Of a stretch of DNA of 64,000 nt, positions 23,701-36,591 are shown piece by piece. Both the position numbers and the translations under genes were made by a program. The DNA comes from Golubevia sp. BC0850 (Eukaryota; Basidiomycota; Exobasidiomycetes; Golubeviales; Golubeviaceae), in contig JAAVVG010000007.1 in NCBI GenBank assembly GCA_012976225.1, positions 868,001-932,000 on the forward strand, written 5' to 3'. Each line of letters starts with the position of its first letter. Positions within the stretch are counted from its first letter, which is position 1. Below the pieces are notes generated by a model that was given only the letters and a program-made list of their open reading frames with translations, was not told the origin of the DNA and did not search any database.

Positions 23701-24244
23701 CGCAAGTGCTGTCGTCCTCAAATATCAACTTCACGTATCTGAAAGCAGTAAGGAGTCTTACCTTCCTCTTCAAGTTCACTCCCAATGGAGATGCGAACCT
23801 CATCAAACCTCTCTACTTTTAACTTACACTCCAACTTCAAACTCCAAAATTTCCGAACCAACTCTTTCAACACTCAATTCCACCGATCAACCTTCGGAAC
23901 CAACTTTAACCGATCTATCCTTCTTGACTGGAATCGAACCTAATTCTGTAAAGGTTTCGAACGTCATGTCCAAGCCAACTGGAACTTGGTCTGCAGAGAA
24001 GAGGAAAATCATGTGGAGATTAAACGAGAACGTTTCTTTGACGAACCCAGTGACTCAGAAAGTCTTGGCTAGATTTCAAGTTGAATCTGCTAGTGTGGCT
24101 CAGCCGACTCAAATCAGATGGAAAGTTCAAGGTAGAACAGTTAGTAGAATTGATGTCAATTTGGTTGGCTCTCAAGCTGGTGATTTGAAGTTCGAAGAAG
24201 TCAGGAGGAATTGCGTCAGTGGCAAGTTCATCGCTAATCCTTAG
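20752..24244 (+). CDS. SYP1: Syp1/FCHo-type F-BAR endocytic adaptor
   Basis: Exons 20752-20820, 21148-21221, 21357-21609, 21685-22698, 22790-24244; 954 residues. The first about 270 residues are an F-BAR domain (PKEALALIQNRLRKAKAV, EYFSARRELEDSYLKAL, MVYERLISELGETASVH, ending near GFEPEREMKTWLRSNRLEA). A Ser/Gly/Pro-rich linker of about 400 residues follows. The C-terminal 260 residues form a mu-homology-like domain beginning NGRDLAKILVVGELSLSL and ending RRNCVSGKFIANP. This domain order is that of Syp1 in yeast and FCHO1/2 in animals, which bend membrane and recruit Eps15/Ede1 at early clathrin-coated pits. The third exon's acceptor is preceded by a heptanucleotide repeat. A C run lies in the last intron. 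Confidence 0.85.
21291..21353 (+). repeat. (CTTCTTC)9 heptanucleotide microsatellite in intron 2 of the Syp1-like gene
   Basis: Nine perfect copies of CTTCTTC run directly into the CAG acceptor at 21354-21356. The repeat thus forms the polypyrimidine tract of the intron. Confidence 0.9.
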
Positions 24245-25007
24245 ACAAGTTCAAATTCCTGCTATGGTCTCATGATCGAGTCCATCTCTTTAGAAATTCC
24301 CTTCATGGTTGTTCAACCTTTGTCGACTGCCATCTTTGCCCTACCTATGTACTTTTCACTTTCTTTACCCCCTTTACCGCCACTTGTTATTTGCATTTAG
24401 CTTCTCACCATATCACATTCCTTATCAGTAAAATATCCAGCCCGCACAAGAAGTCTCGAACGGCGAAGGATCATCTCTCTTCATCCTCCCTTTGTCGCTC
24501 TTATAACTCCAGATCCGTATCCTTACTCTCTTTTGGTCGATTCTTTATCTTGTTGTTATTTTTCGAATCGTTTCTCCTTTTTTTCGCAGCTTCATCTTTA
24601 ATTCGATTCTCGTGTCACTCAAATCCTTTTAGGTGAAGGTGTGCAAAACTCAAACCTCCTTATTAGCTTCCAACTCGAGAAGTCACACGCGACAGAGACT
24701 GAGGAAAGCTTCGGTTTCAGTTCAAACAGTTCCGGTTTCTGGAGAAGAACAGGATTTGGAAAAGTGATTGTACAGGAATTGAAAATTACAACAGACGTTT
24801 GGTTTTGAAAATTAATACTTCTTTTTTCGAGTACATTTGTGAAATACGAAATTATCAGGGACGACTAGAGACTTGAATACTGAATGAGAATATAAACAAC
24901 TAGAAACGTAAAGAACATCTTTTGAGGCTTCGAGAAGGTTGACGACTTGATGATAGAATGAATGCCATCAGAATCCAACCTCCTGCTCCTCTCCTTTAAT
25001 TTAATCA
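24245..25007. other. Convergent intergenic region
   Basis: 3' flanks of the Syp1-like gene and of a small minus-strand gene; A/T-richer than its surroundings near 24760-24900. No gene seen. Confidence 0.5.
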
Positions 25008-25734
25008 TCAAATCATCTTAGCCCCAGTAGGCTGATTGATTCTAACTCCAACATTCTTTCCAGCATTATGATTAGATTTCCCTTTAGTGTCAAATTTCTT
25101 GTTGTTCATTTCAGAGTGACCGTGAATTGGAGACTGTTGTTGATTCTTTCTCTGTTCGCGACGATTACGACGATTCTCTTCTTGATCTTGATGATCTTGA
25201 TCATTAGTTTGAGGGATCTCTTCAGTTACTTCTGGAGAAGTTTGAGAGGTTGCTGGAGTTGGACGAGGATAGTCGTCGTCTTTGGCAGGAGAAACGGTTG
25301 ATGGGCTTGGAACTGGACGAAAGTCAGTTGGAGAGTTTGCTGGAGAGGCAGTGCTGTGGATTAATTTTAAGAATGGATAAGAGAAGGACGGAAATTTTGG
25401 AGGTCAGGACATCGAAGTCGAGAGAGGACTGATTAGGAAAAGGTGGCTGAATATAGACGAGGACGCCCTTTTCAACTCTTGAAAGGTGACTTGACTACAA
25501 TTTCTGAGAGCTAATTGCAGAATAAGTTGCTACTCTACGAGTGAACGTCGGTTTGGGAGCATCGCAGAGAGGACCAGGCGGGACTCCTTACCCACTGCTC
25601 AGCTGCACAAACTTTCCAGCACTAGATCAAGTCGAATGGGCATCGATCCATTCCAACATTCTGATTCAATTCATTTTGGAAGTCCGCGGGTAACCCATCT
25701 GAGCAGCGCTTCCCTCAGATAGGTTATCCTCCAT
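25008..25734 (-). CDS. Small hydrophilic protein, unknown
   Basis: Three exons proposed on the minus strand, 25734-25695, 25602-25539 and 25353-25008, giving 149 residues with consistent phases. It starts MEDNLSEGSAAQM, has a Ser/Pro/Thr-rich middle (FRPVPSPSTVSPAKDDDYPR), then a charged helix-like stretch NRRNRREQRKNQQQ, and ends with KFDTKGKSNHNAGKN and VGVRINQPTGAKMI. The last exon is the best supported, by composition and by its clean acceptor. The donor GTTACC of exon 1 is weak. I recognise no family. The basic tail could bind nucleic acid, but that is a guess from composition alone. Confidence 0.45.
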
Positions 25735-26119
25735 TTCCGAAAGAGCCAATGCAACCTCCCACCACTTCTTTCTCGTCACTTTCATCTCATTCCGACTTAT
25801 GCTGAGTTCAATGAACTAACCCCTTTGAGCTGACAGAAGTGCGACGACCACCGACACGAACTGTGGAAAGGGAGAGTGAGTTGAGTTTAGTGATAAGGAC
25901 AGTTACTGATAAGCAGCACTGATGGAAGAATGTGAATCTTTTGCATCGCTCTCATATGCAGAACTCACTTGCGATTGGATGACCCGCTACTAAATTTGAG
26001 TTCATGAGGATAATCTTAGTTATTTGTGTTGGAGGGTTGTTTGGGTTAGAGAACCTCTGAGGCTAAATATTCTCATCTTGTGACTCGTGACTTCTTCCTT
26101 CCATACCACTCTCTCCTAA
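25735..26119. other. Divergent intergenic region
   Basis: Presumed shared upstream region of the small minus-strand gene and the amidohydrolase. No motif claimed. Confidence 0.4.
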
Positions 26120-28434
26120 ATGGGCTCCACTCTCAGAAAAAGAGGTAAAGAGGATCAGAATCAGAGAATGGGAGCACAAAAGAATCAGCGAGCAGGACCA
26201 CCCCAATCGCCAGGATCTTCAAGCCTTCTATCGAAGACTCTTCTTCCAATCGTCGTGATATCCTTGTTCTACCTTCACTTCCTTCAACCGGATCTTAGTC
26301 CCTTCAACTGGATTCAGAATCTAACCACTTCAATTACTGAGTTCTCAGTCAGAGATTCTCTCAACCTAGCCCTTCGACCGCCGACGAAATCTTTTGCCAT
26401 CTGCTCTTTTGGCTCCTATCCTCCTTCAAAGTCATCGTCTACAGCCATTGCACGAATCTACACAGTGGATCAAGCTCAAGAAGAAACCCACGGAGAAAAT
26501 GGAGCGACTCATTGCATGGTAGTAAAGGACGAAAAGATTCATATCTTGACTGATGGAGAAGGAGTGGAAAATTGGTGTGATGGGAAGAATTGCGACGTCA
26601 GAGTCTTAGACGTAAGTGTATTTTCCTGGTCTTCCATCCGTTGAAGGAGTCACCTAATCTGCTCGCACTTTTTGTTTCTTTCCAGGAAGGTCAAGCGATC
26701 CTGCCAGGACTCTTTGATTCCCACGGACACCTTATTGACTACTCTCTCTCGCTCTCGTCGGCCAACCTTCTGGGATGTACTTCGCCCTCAGAAGTCGTTG
26801 AAAGACTGGAAGCTTACGTTCTAGCATCTCCAGCTCATCTCTCAGATCCGCAGAAGTGGATCCAAGGTTTAGGATGGGATCAAACCAAGTTCTCACCTCC
26901 AATCTTCCCAGACTTTCAAATCTTCGAATCCTCAAAGCTTCTAAAGGGTCGGAGAATCTCTCTCAAGAGAATAGACGTTCATGCACTTTGGGTCTCCAAA
27001 TCAGTGATAGAAGAACTGGAATCCTCGGGAGACATACCCGATTCGATCCCAGGTGGTTTAGTGCTTAAAGATTCAAATGGCAAGCCAACTGGAATCTTTG
27101 TTGACAATGCTATGAATTTGGTCCTGGAAATCTCGCCTAAGATCAGTGCTCAAGACAGAGAAAAGTTTGTTGATGAAGGAATTGAGAAGCTTTTGAGCTT
27201 TGGAATCACGAATGTCGGAGATGCAGCTTTAGACCCTGAAACTTATCAATTTTTGAAGAAGAAAGCAGAAATGAAAGACTTGAAAATCAGAATCTGGGGA
27301 ATGTTAGATTGTTCCAATCATAAAGATGGACCTTTCTGTGGGATTGGGTCTTCAAGTAAGGCTACGAACGTCGAATTGACTCCGAAGACAAGAATGGAGG
27401 TGAATCACAAGACCAGATTTACATTGAGAGCCGTCAAGCTGTTTGTTGATGGAGCTTTGGGAAGCTGGGGATCAGCCATGTGGGATGATTATGAGGACAG
27501 AAAGGGAGATAGAGGTTTGCTGTTGCTTGAAGAAGATGAAGTGGAGAGACGAGTGAGAGGTTGGCATGAAAGGGGTTTCCAAGTCGCAAGTCGTGAGTAT
27601 CGCCTTTCATACACCTCTTCTATTTGGACAAAAGTTGTTCTGCGGCGGTGCCGAACCGCCGAATGTTACTCGTTACTGACCTTTCAGTCCTCCTCTCTAA
27701 ACCTAGATGCGATCGGCGACAGAGCCAATTCAATCCTTCTTTCCGTCTACTCTAGACTACTTCAAGATCTCTCAGCCCGCTCTGATTTGGGACCTTCACA
27801 CGAGTTGGACCTTCGACTTAGAATCGAACACGCTCAAATCCTAAGGAAAGAAGATGTCATCAAGCTCCACGAGTTGGGAGTGATTGCTTCGATGCAGCCG
27901 ACTCATTGCACTTCCGACATGAGCTACGTAGAAACAAGAATAGGAAAGAGAAGAGCCAAAGAAGGAGCTTACGTTTGGGGAGACTTAGTAGCGTGAGTTC
28001 AGTCTTCAGATGGGAAAGCGTTTTGATTCCTCCTCTGACCAATTTGTTCGTCTTTCTCTCTCTCTCTTGAAAGATCCAACGCCACTCTTGTCTTTGGATC
28101 TGACTTCCCGGTAGAATCTCCGAGCATCTTCGAAGGATTTTTTTCGTCGATCTCTCGTCTTGATGCATCTCTGAACTCGCCTCATGGTCCGGAAGGCTGG
28201 TTCCCTTCCCAAAGATTGACTCGAACTCAGACTTTGAAAGCATTCACCAGTTCCGCTTCCTTTGGGCAATTTGAGGAGAACTTTGGGGGCTCACTTTCTC
28301 CTGGGAAGAGAGCTGATTTTGTAGTTCTGGATAGAGATGTGATGGATGAGAGAAGGACTGGACTGCTTGAAGTCAGGAAGACGAAGGTGTTGAGTACTTG
28401 GATCGATGGACAGGTTGTTTGGAGAAGAGTGTAG
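26120..28434 (+). CDS. Membrane-anchored amidohydrolase (YtcJ/AepA-like, Amidohydrolase_3)
   Basis: Exons 26120-26611, 26686-27592, 27707-27992, 28074-28434; 681 residues. A basic N-terminal tail (MGSTLRKRGK) is followed by a hydrophobic segment near residues 35-55 (TLLPIVVISLFYLHFL), so a type II membrane protein is likely. The catalytic part has the metal-binding start LPGLFDSHGHLIDYSLS, then FVDGALGSWGSAMWDDY, SHAIGDRANS (His split by an intron), LRIEHAQIL, SMQPTHCTSDM, and GSDFPVESPSIFEG with the Asp of the metal site. It closes with LSPGKRADFVVLDRD, as amidohydrolases do. Relatives hydrolyse N-formyl or amide bonds of varied small molecules, so the substrate cannot be read from sequence. 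Bacterial relatives usually lack the anchor; fungal relatives often have it. Confidence 0.85.
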
Positions 28435-28821
28435 ATGACTGGCAGCTGGCAGTAGGATGAAGTCAGTCAATACCAGCATTACAAATTAGAGTTCGTCAAC
28501 GATTCATTGTCGGCTGCTCGAACATCAAATCGCCGATGGAGCAACATCCTTCTCAAACTGAGTTCAGACAGCAGACAGAGATCTTGTAGAACCAACTGTT
28601 CCTCCCTCTGTGATACGGTGTTGACAATCCTGGAGAAAATCTATTTCAAGAAAGGTTTCTATGATTTTGTTTCCCCCTCTCTCCCTGGACATCCCTTGCC
28701 ACTAGACTTTTCAACCAACAAAAGCATCACAAGTGAACAAGGTCAAGAAGAAAAAAACGAAGGTTGGAGAGGAAATAGAGAAGAATGATAGAGAAGGAAG
28801 TGATTTCTAAAAGACAACACT
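28435..28821. other. Convergent intergenic region
   Basis: Between the stops of the amidohydrolase and of the carnitine carrier gene. No gene seen. Confidence 0.5.
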
Positions 28822-30656
28822 TTACCACAAGTTGTTCATGAGTTTGAGGGAGACTTCGACTCCGAGCTGAATTAATGAGAAAGGCGAGTGACGGGAGAGA
28901 GAGGATGCGAGACAGGAAGAAAGGAGGGAAGATGAGACCGAATAGCGTCAGAGTCAAAGTCAGAAAGAATTAAGAACGAACAAAACCAGCCTCTTTCCCT
29001 CCCTGCTCCTCGTCTTTATTCGCCATCCGAGCCTCTCGCGTTCTTTATTCAGGCCTTCTCTACTCACGAAAGTAGCAGCATTGGCTGGGAAAGCTCTCAA
29101 CATAGCCGGACCGAAACCTCTGAAAAGAGCCTTAGCACCATCCTGAGCCACAGTCTTTCTAGCGCAATCCATGAAACCAGAGTAAGTTCCATGAGGAGCA
29201 CCTTGGTATCTTGATTTGATGACATCAGGTGGGATAGCGAAAGCCCACATGGCCATTCCAGCAAGTCCACCAGCGGTCATGACGTGTAGAAGATTGAGTT
29301 CTTCAGCGGCATCTGCTGATCCAGCTAGGGAACGCTTGATGGTTTCGTAGGAGCAGAAGTAGCTAAATGGAAAGAGTTAGGACAGGAACATGAGTCAGGT
29401 CGGAAGGTAGGCTTTGTGGAGAGAGTGCACTCAGCATTTGAGGATCAGAACAGAGAGGGAATCCCTCTAAAATTTGAGGTTCCTCTGAGAAGTGAGGAGG
29501 CTCAGTTTCCAAACGAGCAAAACTCACGCAGCACTTCCAGGTCCATCTCTTGCTAAGGTGGCAGCAGTTCCCCTCCAGATGGATCTCAATCCACCTTCTT
29601 TGTATAACTGTTTGACAACATCAACTGGTCCATTGTAAGTTGGACCGGATCCTCCTTGTCCTTGTAACTGATGAAGACATTTGAGATTTCATGGAAAGAG
29701 ACGAGGATGAAGAGTTAGCAAGAGTTGGGGGAAAGCGAAGACTTTCGAGAGGATCTAGAGACAAGAGGAAGGAAGAGATGAAAGGCAGGAAGACAGAGCT
29801 CCTCTCTTCCTCGCTGCTGAAATAAATCAATACTCGAGATTGGATTTCCCATGATCTCTATAATTCAAGGCTGAACTCTTCTCCAACCTAGAAGACAGTG
29901 CATCTAGAGCTTCCTTCCTGATTCCTTCTCAAGAAGATCTCTCTTTTCACGCTCATCCTTTGAGCTCCTTTCTCTACTATCTTTGACTTCCCTCCCAGCA
30001 TCAAAGGCGTTCCTTGACGATCTCGATAGTCTTGAGATGCTTTCATCTATCTTGCCTCGATCAAAGAATCCCTTTCATAGCTACTCTACTTCCCGCTCCT
30101 GCTGCACCCTTCTCTCCACACTAACCTGAAGCAAGACCTTGATTCTCTCAGCAGGACCAGCGACCAAAGTTGTAGGGACAGCACTAAAGAAACCAGCGAA
30201 ACCTAATTCAGGCAAGCTCAATTTTGGATCTTTCCTGTCTGGAGTCATTGAGTAGATGATTTTCTTTCCTAGATCGTAGGACCAGAAGGAAATGGCAAAG
30301 ATAGGTGTAACTCCGACTAGAGGTGGTCCCATTCCACGATACATTCTGGGAGAAGGAGAAAAAAGCTATCATGTCAGTTGCCAGAAGGAAGAAATCGACT
30401 ATGAAGAGGAGAGAGGTGAAGATTCTTACCCTTTGATACCATCTGCCTTGATGGTCTTCTTGACTACATCTAAACCTCCAGTGTAAGTTCCAGCTGGAGC
30501 AGTCTGTAGTCTGGTTTTAGTTAAATCGAAAGGGTGACCTACTAGTACGGCAGAGATACCGCCAAAACCACCAGAGATGAAGGATTTAGCTGCAGAAGTG
30601 GATTGCTTCTTCTCTTCGAACTTTTCCGAGCTTTCCATGCTTGATGAATCTGACAT
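28822..30656 (-). CDS. CRC1: Mitochondrial carnitine/acylcarnitine carrier
   Basis: Five exons on the minus strand, 30656-30430, 30345-30126, 29667-29528, 29362-29068, 28866-28822; 308 residues, the usual carrier length. The three carrier repeats are plain: FGGISAVLVGHPFDLTKTRL; FSAVPTTLVAGPAERIKVLL; AMWAFAIPPDVIKSRYQGAP. The second repeat reads GPAERIK rather than PxDxxK, and the third reads IPPDVIKSR; both are features of the acylcarnitine branch. GTAATLARDGPGSAAYF and the terminal LGVEVSLKLMNNLW also match. It exchanges acylcarnitine for carnitine across the inner mitochondrial membrane, feeding fatty-acid or acetyl groups. The last exon codes only 14 residues plus stop. Confidence 0.92.
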
Positions 30657-30967
30657 GCTTGTGATTTGCGGGATTTAGTTAGAGTTGAAGATTATGGTAG
30701 GAGGGTAGAAGAAGGAAAGGAAGAAGGAAAGGAGGATAGGACGGAGTGGGGAGGAAGGAAGAAGTTGGCGGAGAGAGTAGTGATCTAGAGGAAGTAACCG
30801 GGTTCCGGAGATCTCAAGTGGCAATCTTGTTTTTCACTCTCCTTTTGAGATGTTGAAGAAGTCAATGATCAGTCAACTCATCAGCTAATCAACTATTCAA
30901 TATGAGGATGGACAAGTAAGGAGAGAGGGAGATAGGCTCTGAGACCCCTGATTCTCGAACTTTTCAG

Positions 30968-32245
30968 AAAGCGGCTCAACAAGCAACTCAGTCGAATCTG
31001 CGAAACAAGAGGATGAGGCCACTGAGAGCACCGACGTACATCAGAATTTGGGGAAATGGTCTTTTGAAACTTCAGATGGAGGAGAAATTGATGCTCAGCA
31101 AGGTGAGATCTTGATTAGAGAGCGGGCCGAGATTCCAGGATAGAGAGCAACGGCTCGCAGCTGACCCCCTTTTCCCTTCTTTTCTCTTTACAGAACAAGG
31201 GCCCAAGTCTCATTGCAGAGAGGCAGGAACTAACAACTCTCTGTTGACCAAAATTCGCAAGCTTTACAAAACCATTCTATTCTACATCCGTATCTCCATT
31301 CTTCCAATCATGGCAGGATTGATATGGCAAGTTCGGTCTCAATCTCAAGTCATCGACTAGTTGTCCTCAGAGCTGTCAAGATCAAGCCTAATCATGGACT
31401 CTCAAGCTTCAAGTCTCTGGACAAAGGTTGATGAGATCAAGAGTCTGAGTTCCCAACTCAAAGAATTAACATCCATTCCCAAAAGCTTTCAATCAGAGTC
31501 GTCGAAGAGAGTTCAGCATCTGACTTGGAGTTTAGAAGACTGTCTAAAAAAGGACACCAATGTCCTTCATCATTTAGATAAAGATTTAAGAAAAGTCTTC
31601 AGCTCTTTAGCCGAGGAAGGTACCAAGAGAGCATCCTTCTTCCTAGATCGAGTTCTCAACAAGGCAGGTTATGAGAAGATTGGATCGAAGGAGGTGGAAG
31701 ATGATGAAGATGAAGACGAAGACGAAGACCATGAAATTGAAAAGGAAACTGAGGATGAAGAGAACAACGGAAAGATTGAAGGAGAAGTAAAAGGCTTGAG
31801 ACTCAGTAAAGTGGTACTAGATCAATTGGAGTCGGAGAACATCAAGGTTCAAGAGCTGAAAAGTCGACTAGAAGTAGCGTGAGGAGAATCCAGGACTATT
31901 GAAACGGAACTCGGGGCTCTTCAAATGCAGAAAGCCGAAAATCTAAAAGAAATATAAATTTTGAATTGGAAAAAGAAAGATCTAGAGGGTTTGAAACGAG
32001 AAGGTAGACGTCAACTCGAGGCAGCTGAGACTGTGGCTAAACAACGCAAGAACAAAGTGGTTGGTGAAAGGGACTACTTACTGTCGGGGCTGGTTAGATG
32101 AAGTGAAGCTAGACTGGAAGAAACAGATTGGAGAAAAGCCAGTGCGTGGCAGGCGTTTTCAGAGTTACACTCAGATCCATTCATTTATTCACATCGTCTT
32201 TCTTTCTTGGTCTCATTCTTTTCAAGCTCGACGCAAAGATCTTAC
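30968..32245 (+). pseudogene. Membrane-anchored coiled-coil gene, broken by in-frame stops
   Basis: Spliced exons 30968-31102 and from 31194 give an acidic N-terminus (SVESAKQEDEATESTD), then a hydrophobic segment near 31265-31330 (TILFYIRISILPIMAGLIW). In the same frame comes TAG (31358-31360), yet the frame continues as a heptad-rich coiled coil (KVDEIKSLSSQLKELTS, LEDCLKKDTNVLHHLDKDL) with an Asp/Glu run near 31700-31730. Stops TGA (31880-31882), TAA (31954-31956) and TGA (32098-32100) follow, and coding-like sequence resumes after each (ETELGALQMQKAENLKEI, EGRRQLEAAETVAKQRK). No intron of plausible size removes the stops. The first exon is unresolved. The family is unknown. It looks like a recently dead gene for a single-pass membrane protein with a long coiled coil. 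Confidence 0.6.
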
Positions 32246-32390
32246 AATACGTCACATTTTGAGAGAGAGTAACAGTACAAGATGGAAGGAACCAACCAAG
32301 AACGAATCTACAAAAAAAAGTGCAAGGCCGTGTTTTCAAAAGTTCTCTAATTCATTTCTTTTTGGCTGAAATGTAGTCTTGTCGTGGCGT

Positions 32391-33896
32391 CTATTCCGGA
32401 GCTGCAAAAGGACTGGAAGACCAGGGAAGAAAAGAAGGAAGCAACAGAAAAGAGAGAGAAGTCAGTACCTCCAACTCTCTGATGACTTGTGGAATCTTCC
32501 CAAAATCTTCTCAAGCTCCATCTGTTTCCATTAGCTTCTCTCGCCACGACATCTCGACTCCCTCCTTCAAAAGTACACTCACTTCTCAATCTGTTCAAAC
32601 CCATCTGCAGGATTGATGACCGTAATTGAGGTTCCTCTCAAAACCGTTAGACCTAGAGCTCTGGTCTTATCTGTTGGTTCTCCTGTTGTTGGGTCTTGAA
32701 AAGGGGAGTTCAGATGGCATGAGAGGGATAAGGAATAAGAGGTGGTCAAAAAGAGAGGAGAAGAGAAAGAAGGGAGAGGGGAGAAGCGGAACGTCAGGGT
32801 CATATAATGAGGTAAGGTGAAGCTAGCCTGGAAAGTGGAAAGGGGAAGAAACGAATAGAGGACGAAAAAGGAGGAGGAGATGGGATTGGGAGAGAAACTC
32901 ACCTCTGATGGTTTCTTCCACTTCATCCATCACTATGTTCATTATCTGATCGTAACCTTTAAGGATTCCGAGAACTGAAGGAAACAGAAATGGAAGAGAT
33001 GATTTGGAGAGAGGGAATGGAGAAAAGGGAAAGAGGAAGAAGAATTAGGATCCGATTTCGAAGGTCATTTCTATGGATTTGTAAAACGAAGCTGGTCGTC
33101 TAGGCTCCTCTCAGGATTGACTTCCAAAGTTAAATTTTCGCTTCGAGGGGAAGGGGAACTTTTTGATTTGAAAGGCTCTGTTTAGTTCAGAAAGATGTTT
33201 TCAATCTTCGTAACTTGTAGAGTGAGGTTCGAAATCCGCCTCGTGAGGTCTTAAGTTGAAGTGTTCTTGAGTAGGTTATTTGGATTTACGAAGAGTCAGA
33301 CACTCAGGGAATTGACTTCATCCATTAGTTCTTGGCTGGTTCGAGAAAACTATTGAAGAAGTTCCATCTATCGAGTGAACCTCTCTCTTCCGAACCGACC
33401 ATCTCTCTCTCTCCCTCTCACACCAATGAGTCTTTGGTCTTTCAGAATTCGAATTGGTTGTCGTGATTCCTTCTTCGCTCTGAACCCAACTCCCATTCTC
33501 CACCCCCACGCAACTTCAGACCACCTCTCTTCTACCCTTCCTTGATCCAAACTTCTGTTGAGCCTTGTGACTTACCTTCCCTGCCACCCATGAACTTGAC
33601 TCTAACCTTCTTATCCAGATATTTCCCTAGATCCAAGATGGCTTCCTTCTTCGCCTTGTCTGCTGAATTGCCTGCTCCTCCTGCTCCTCCTGCAGCTCCA
33701 CCCCTTCCGCCTCCTCTTGATTGATTTGAGCCTCTACTTGCTGAACCACCTCGAGCATTGCCTCTGTTTCCTCCGCGTGAGCTACCGCGTTGTGGCTGGG
33801 AAGAAAGTGAGAGAGAAGGATGGGTGAGCAGGGTAGGGCAGGGCAAGTGAGAGATTGATAGATTGGTAGATTGGTAGGACTCACTCGATCTGCCAT
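32391..33896 (-). CDS. LSM7: U6 snRNA-associated Sm-like protein Lsm7
   Basis: Five exons on the minus strand, 33896-33885, 33795-33576, 32974-32903, 32694-32583, 32412-32391; 145 residues. After an RGG-rich leader (MADR then PQRGSSRGGNRGNARGG) comes the Sm fold: KKEAILDLGKYLDKKVRVKF, GGREVLGILKGYDQIMNIVM (Sm1), then TRALGLTVLRGTSITVINP (Sm2 with RGT). The tail GFEQIENPFAAPE matches the Lsm7 ending GMExIxNPF. Lsm7 is part of the nuclear Lsm2-8 ring on the U6 3' end and the cytoplasmic Lsm1-7 decapping ring. The first exon codes just four residues. The intron after exon 2 is about 600 nt, far longer than others here. Gly/Arg leaders occur in basidiomycete Lsm7 as I recall them; this one is long. 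Confidence 0.92.
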
Positions 33897-34611
33897 TTCT
33901 TGTTTGCTTGCAGATTTGATTTGATTTGATTTGACTAAAGAAAGAAAGAAAAGGTTTAATGGTGGTGTGTGGATGTTTTGGAAGCGCTTGACTCCGAAAA
34001 GAGCAACTCGCTTTGTGTTGGAAAACTGGTCGGTCGACCAGCGACATCTAGAGGGTGAACGCCCCCTCCCTCCTTCATCCCGCCATTCGAAAGTGGTACT
34101 GACCGTGGGCCCAGGAAAACTTGATGTAACACCGTAACCTGGAGGATCAATTGCTAACTTGTAGAGTTCCAAGGCTTGTTTTTGGTGGTTCACTTGCCTT
34201 CTGAGACGGCGAGTTAGAGTAAAGGTTTGTTTCGTATAATCGGCTCGAAGGTAAGAAGGATACAAGAAAGATTGTGGGCTCTTTAGCGAGCGACGCTGGA
34301 ATTTCAGGGGACGCCGAATGGGGGAGGGATAGTCTCAAAGGGAAACGATACCGACAACAGTATAGACACCGGCACGAGATCTGGGGGAAACAAGAGCAAC
34401 ATAGGGAGAAATAAGGCTATCTAGAGAGGAATAGTGGGATAGAGGCGGTTCGAGGCGGAGACGATTGAAGGACGCAGTTGAGTCTCTAATAGACGCAGAA
34501 ATGGTTCAGTGAAATGCGAGACGAGCTTTCAATTTCTCCCAACACTTTCTTCTGGAATCCTTGACTCGACAACGTTTCTTCTGAACTCTCGCCAACATCA
34601 ACGGTGCCATC
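33897..34611. other. Divergent intergenic region with an orphan coding-like stretch
   Basis: Upstream of LSM7 (minus) and ARO4 (plus). On the minus strand, 34265 to about 34105 reads YLRADYTKQTFTLTRRLRRQ, then LELYKLAIDPPGYG, which has protein-like composition and a LELYKLAI helix. A possible GTCAGT donor follows at about 34107. No start, partner exon or family was found. It may be a gene remnant or an unrecognised small gene. Confidence 0.35.

Positions 34612-36591
<1,980 letters not shown>

Noticed and set aside
31861-31940. GTGAGG...CAG as an intron removing a stop in the coiled-coil gene
   Set aside because: Splicing it out leads directly to a new stop, whereas unspliced text keeps the heptad pattern.
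34562-34567. TGACTC upstream of the DAHP synthase gene as a Gcn4-type site
   Set aside because: A six-base half-match 45 bp before the start codon is expected by chance and lacks the full palindrome TGASTCA.
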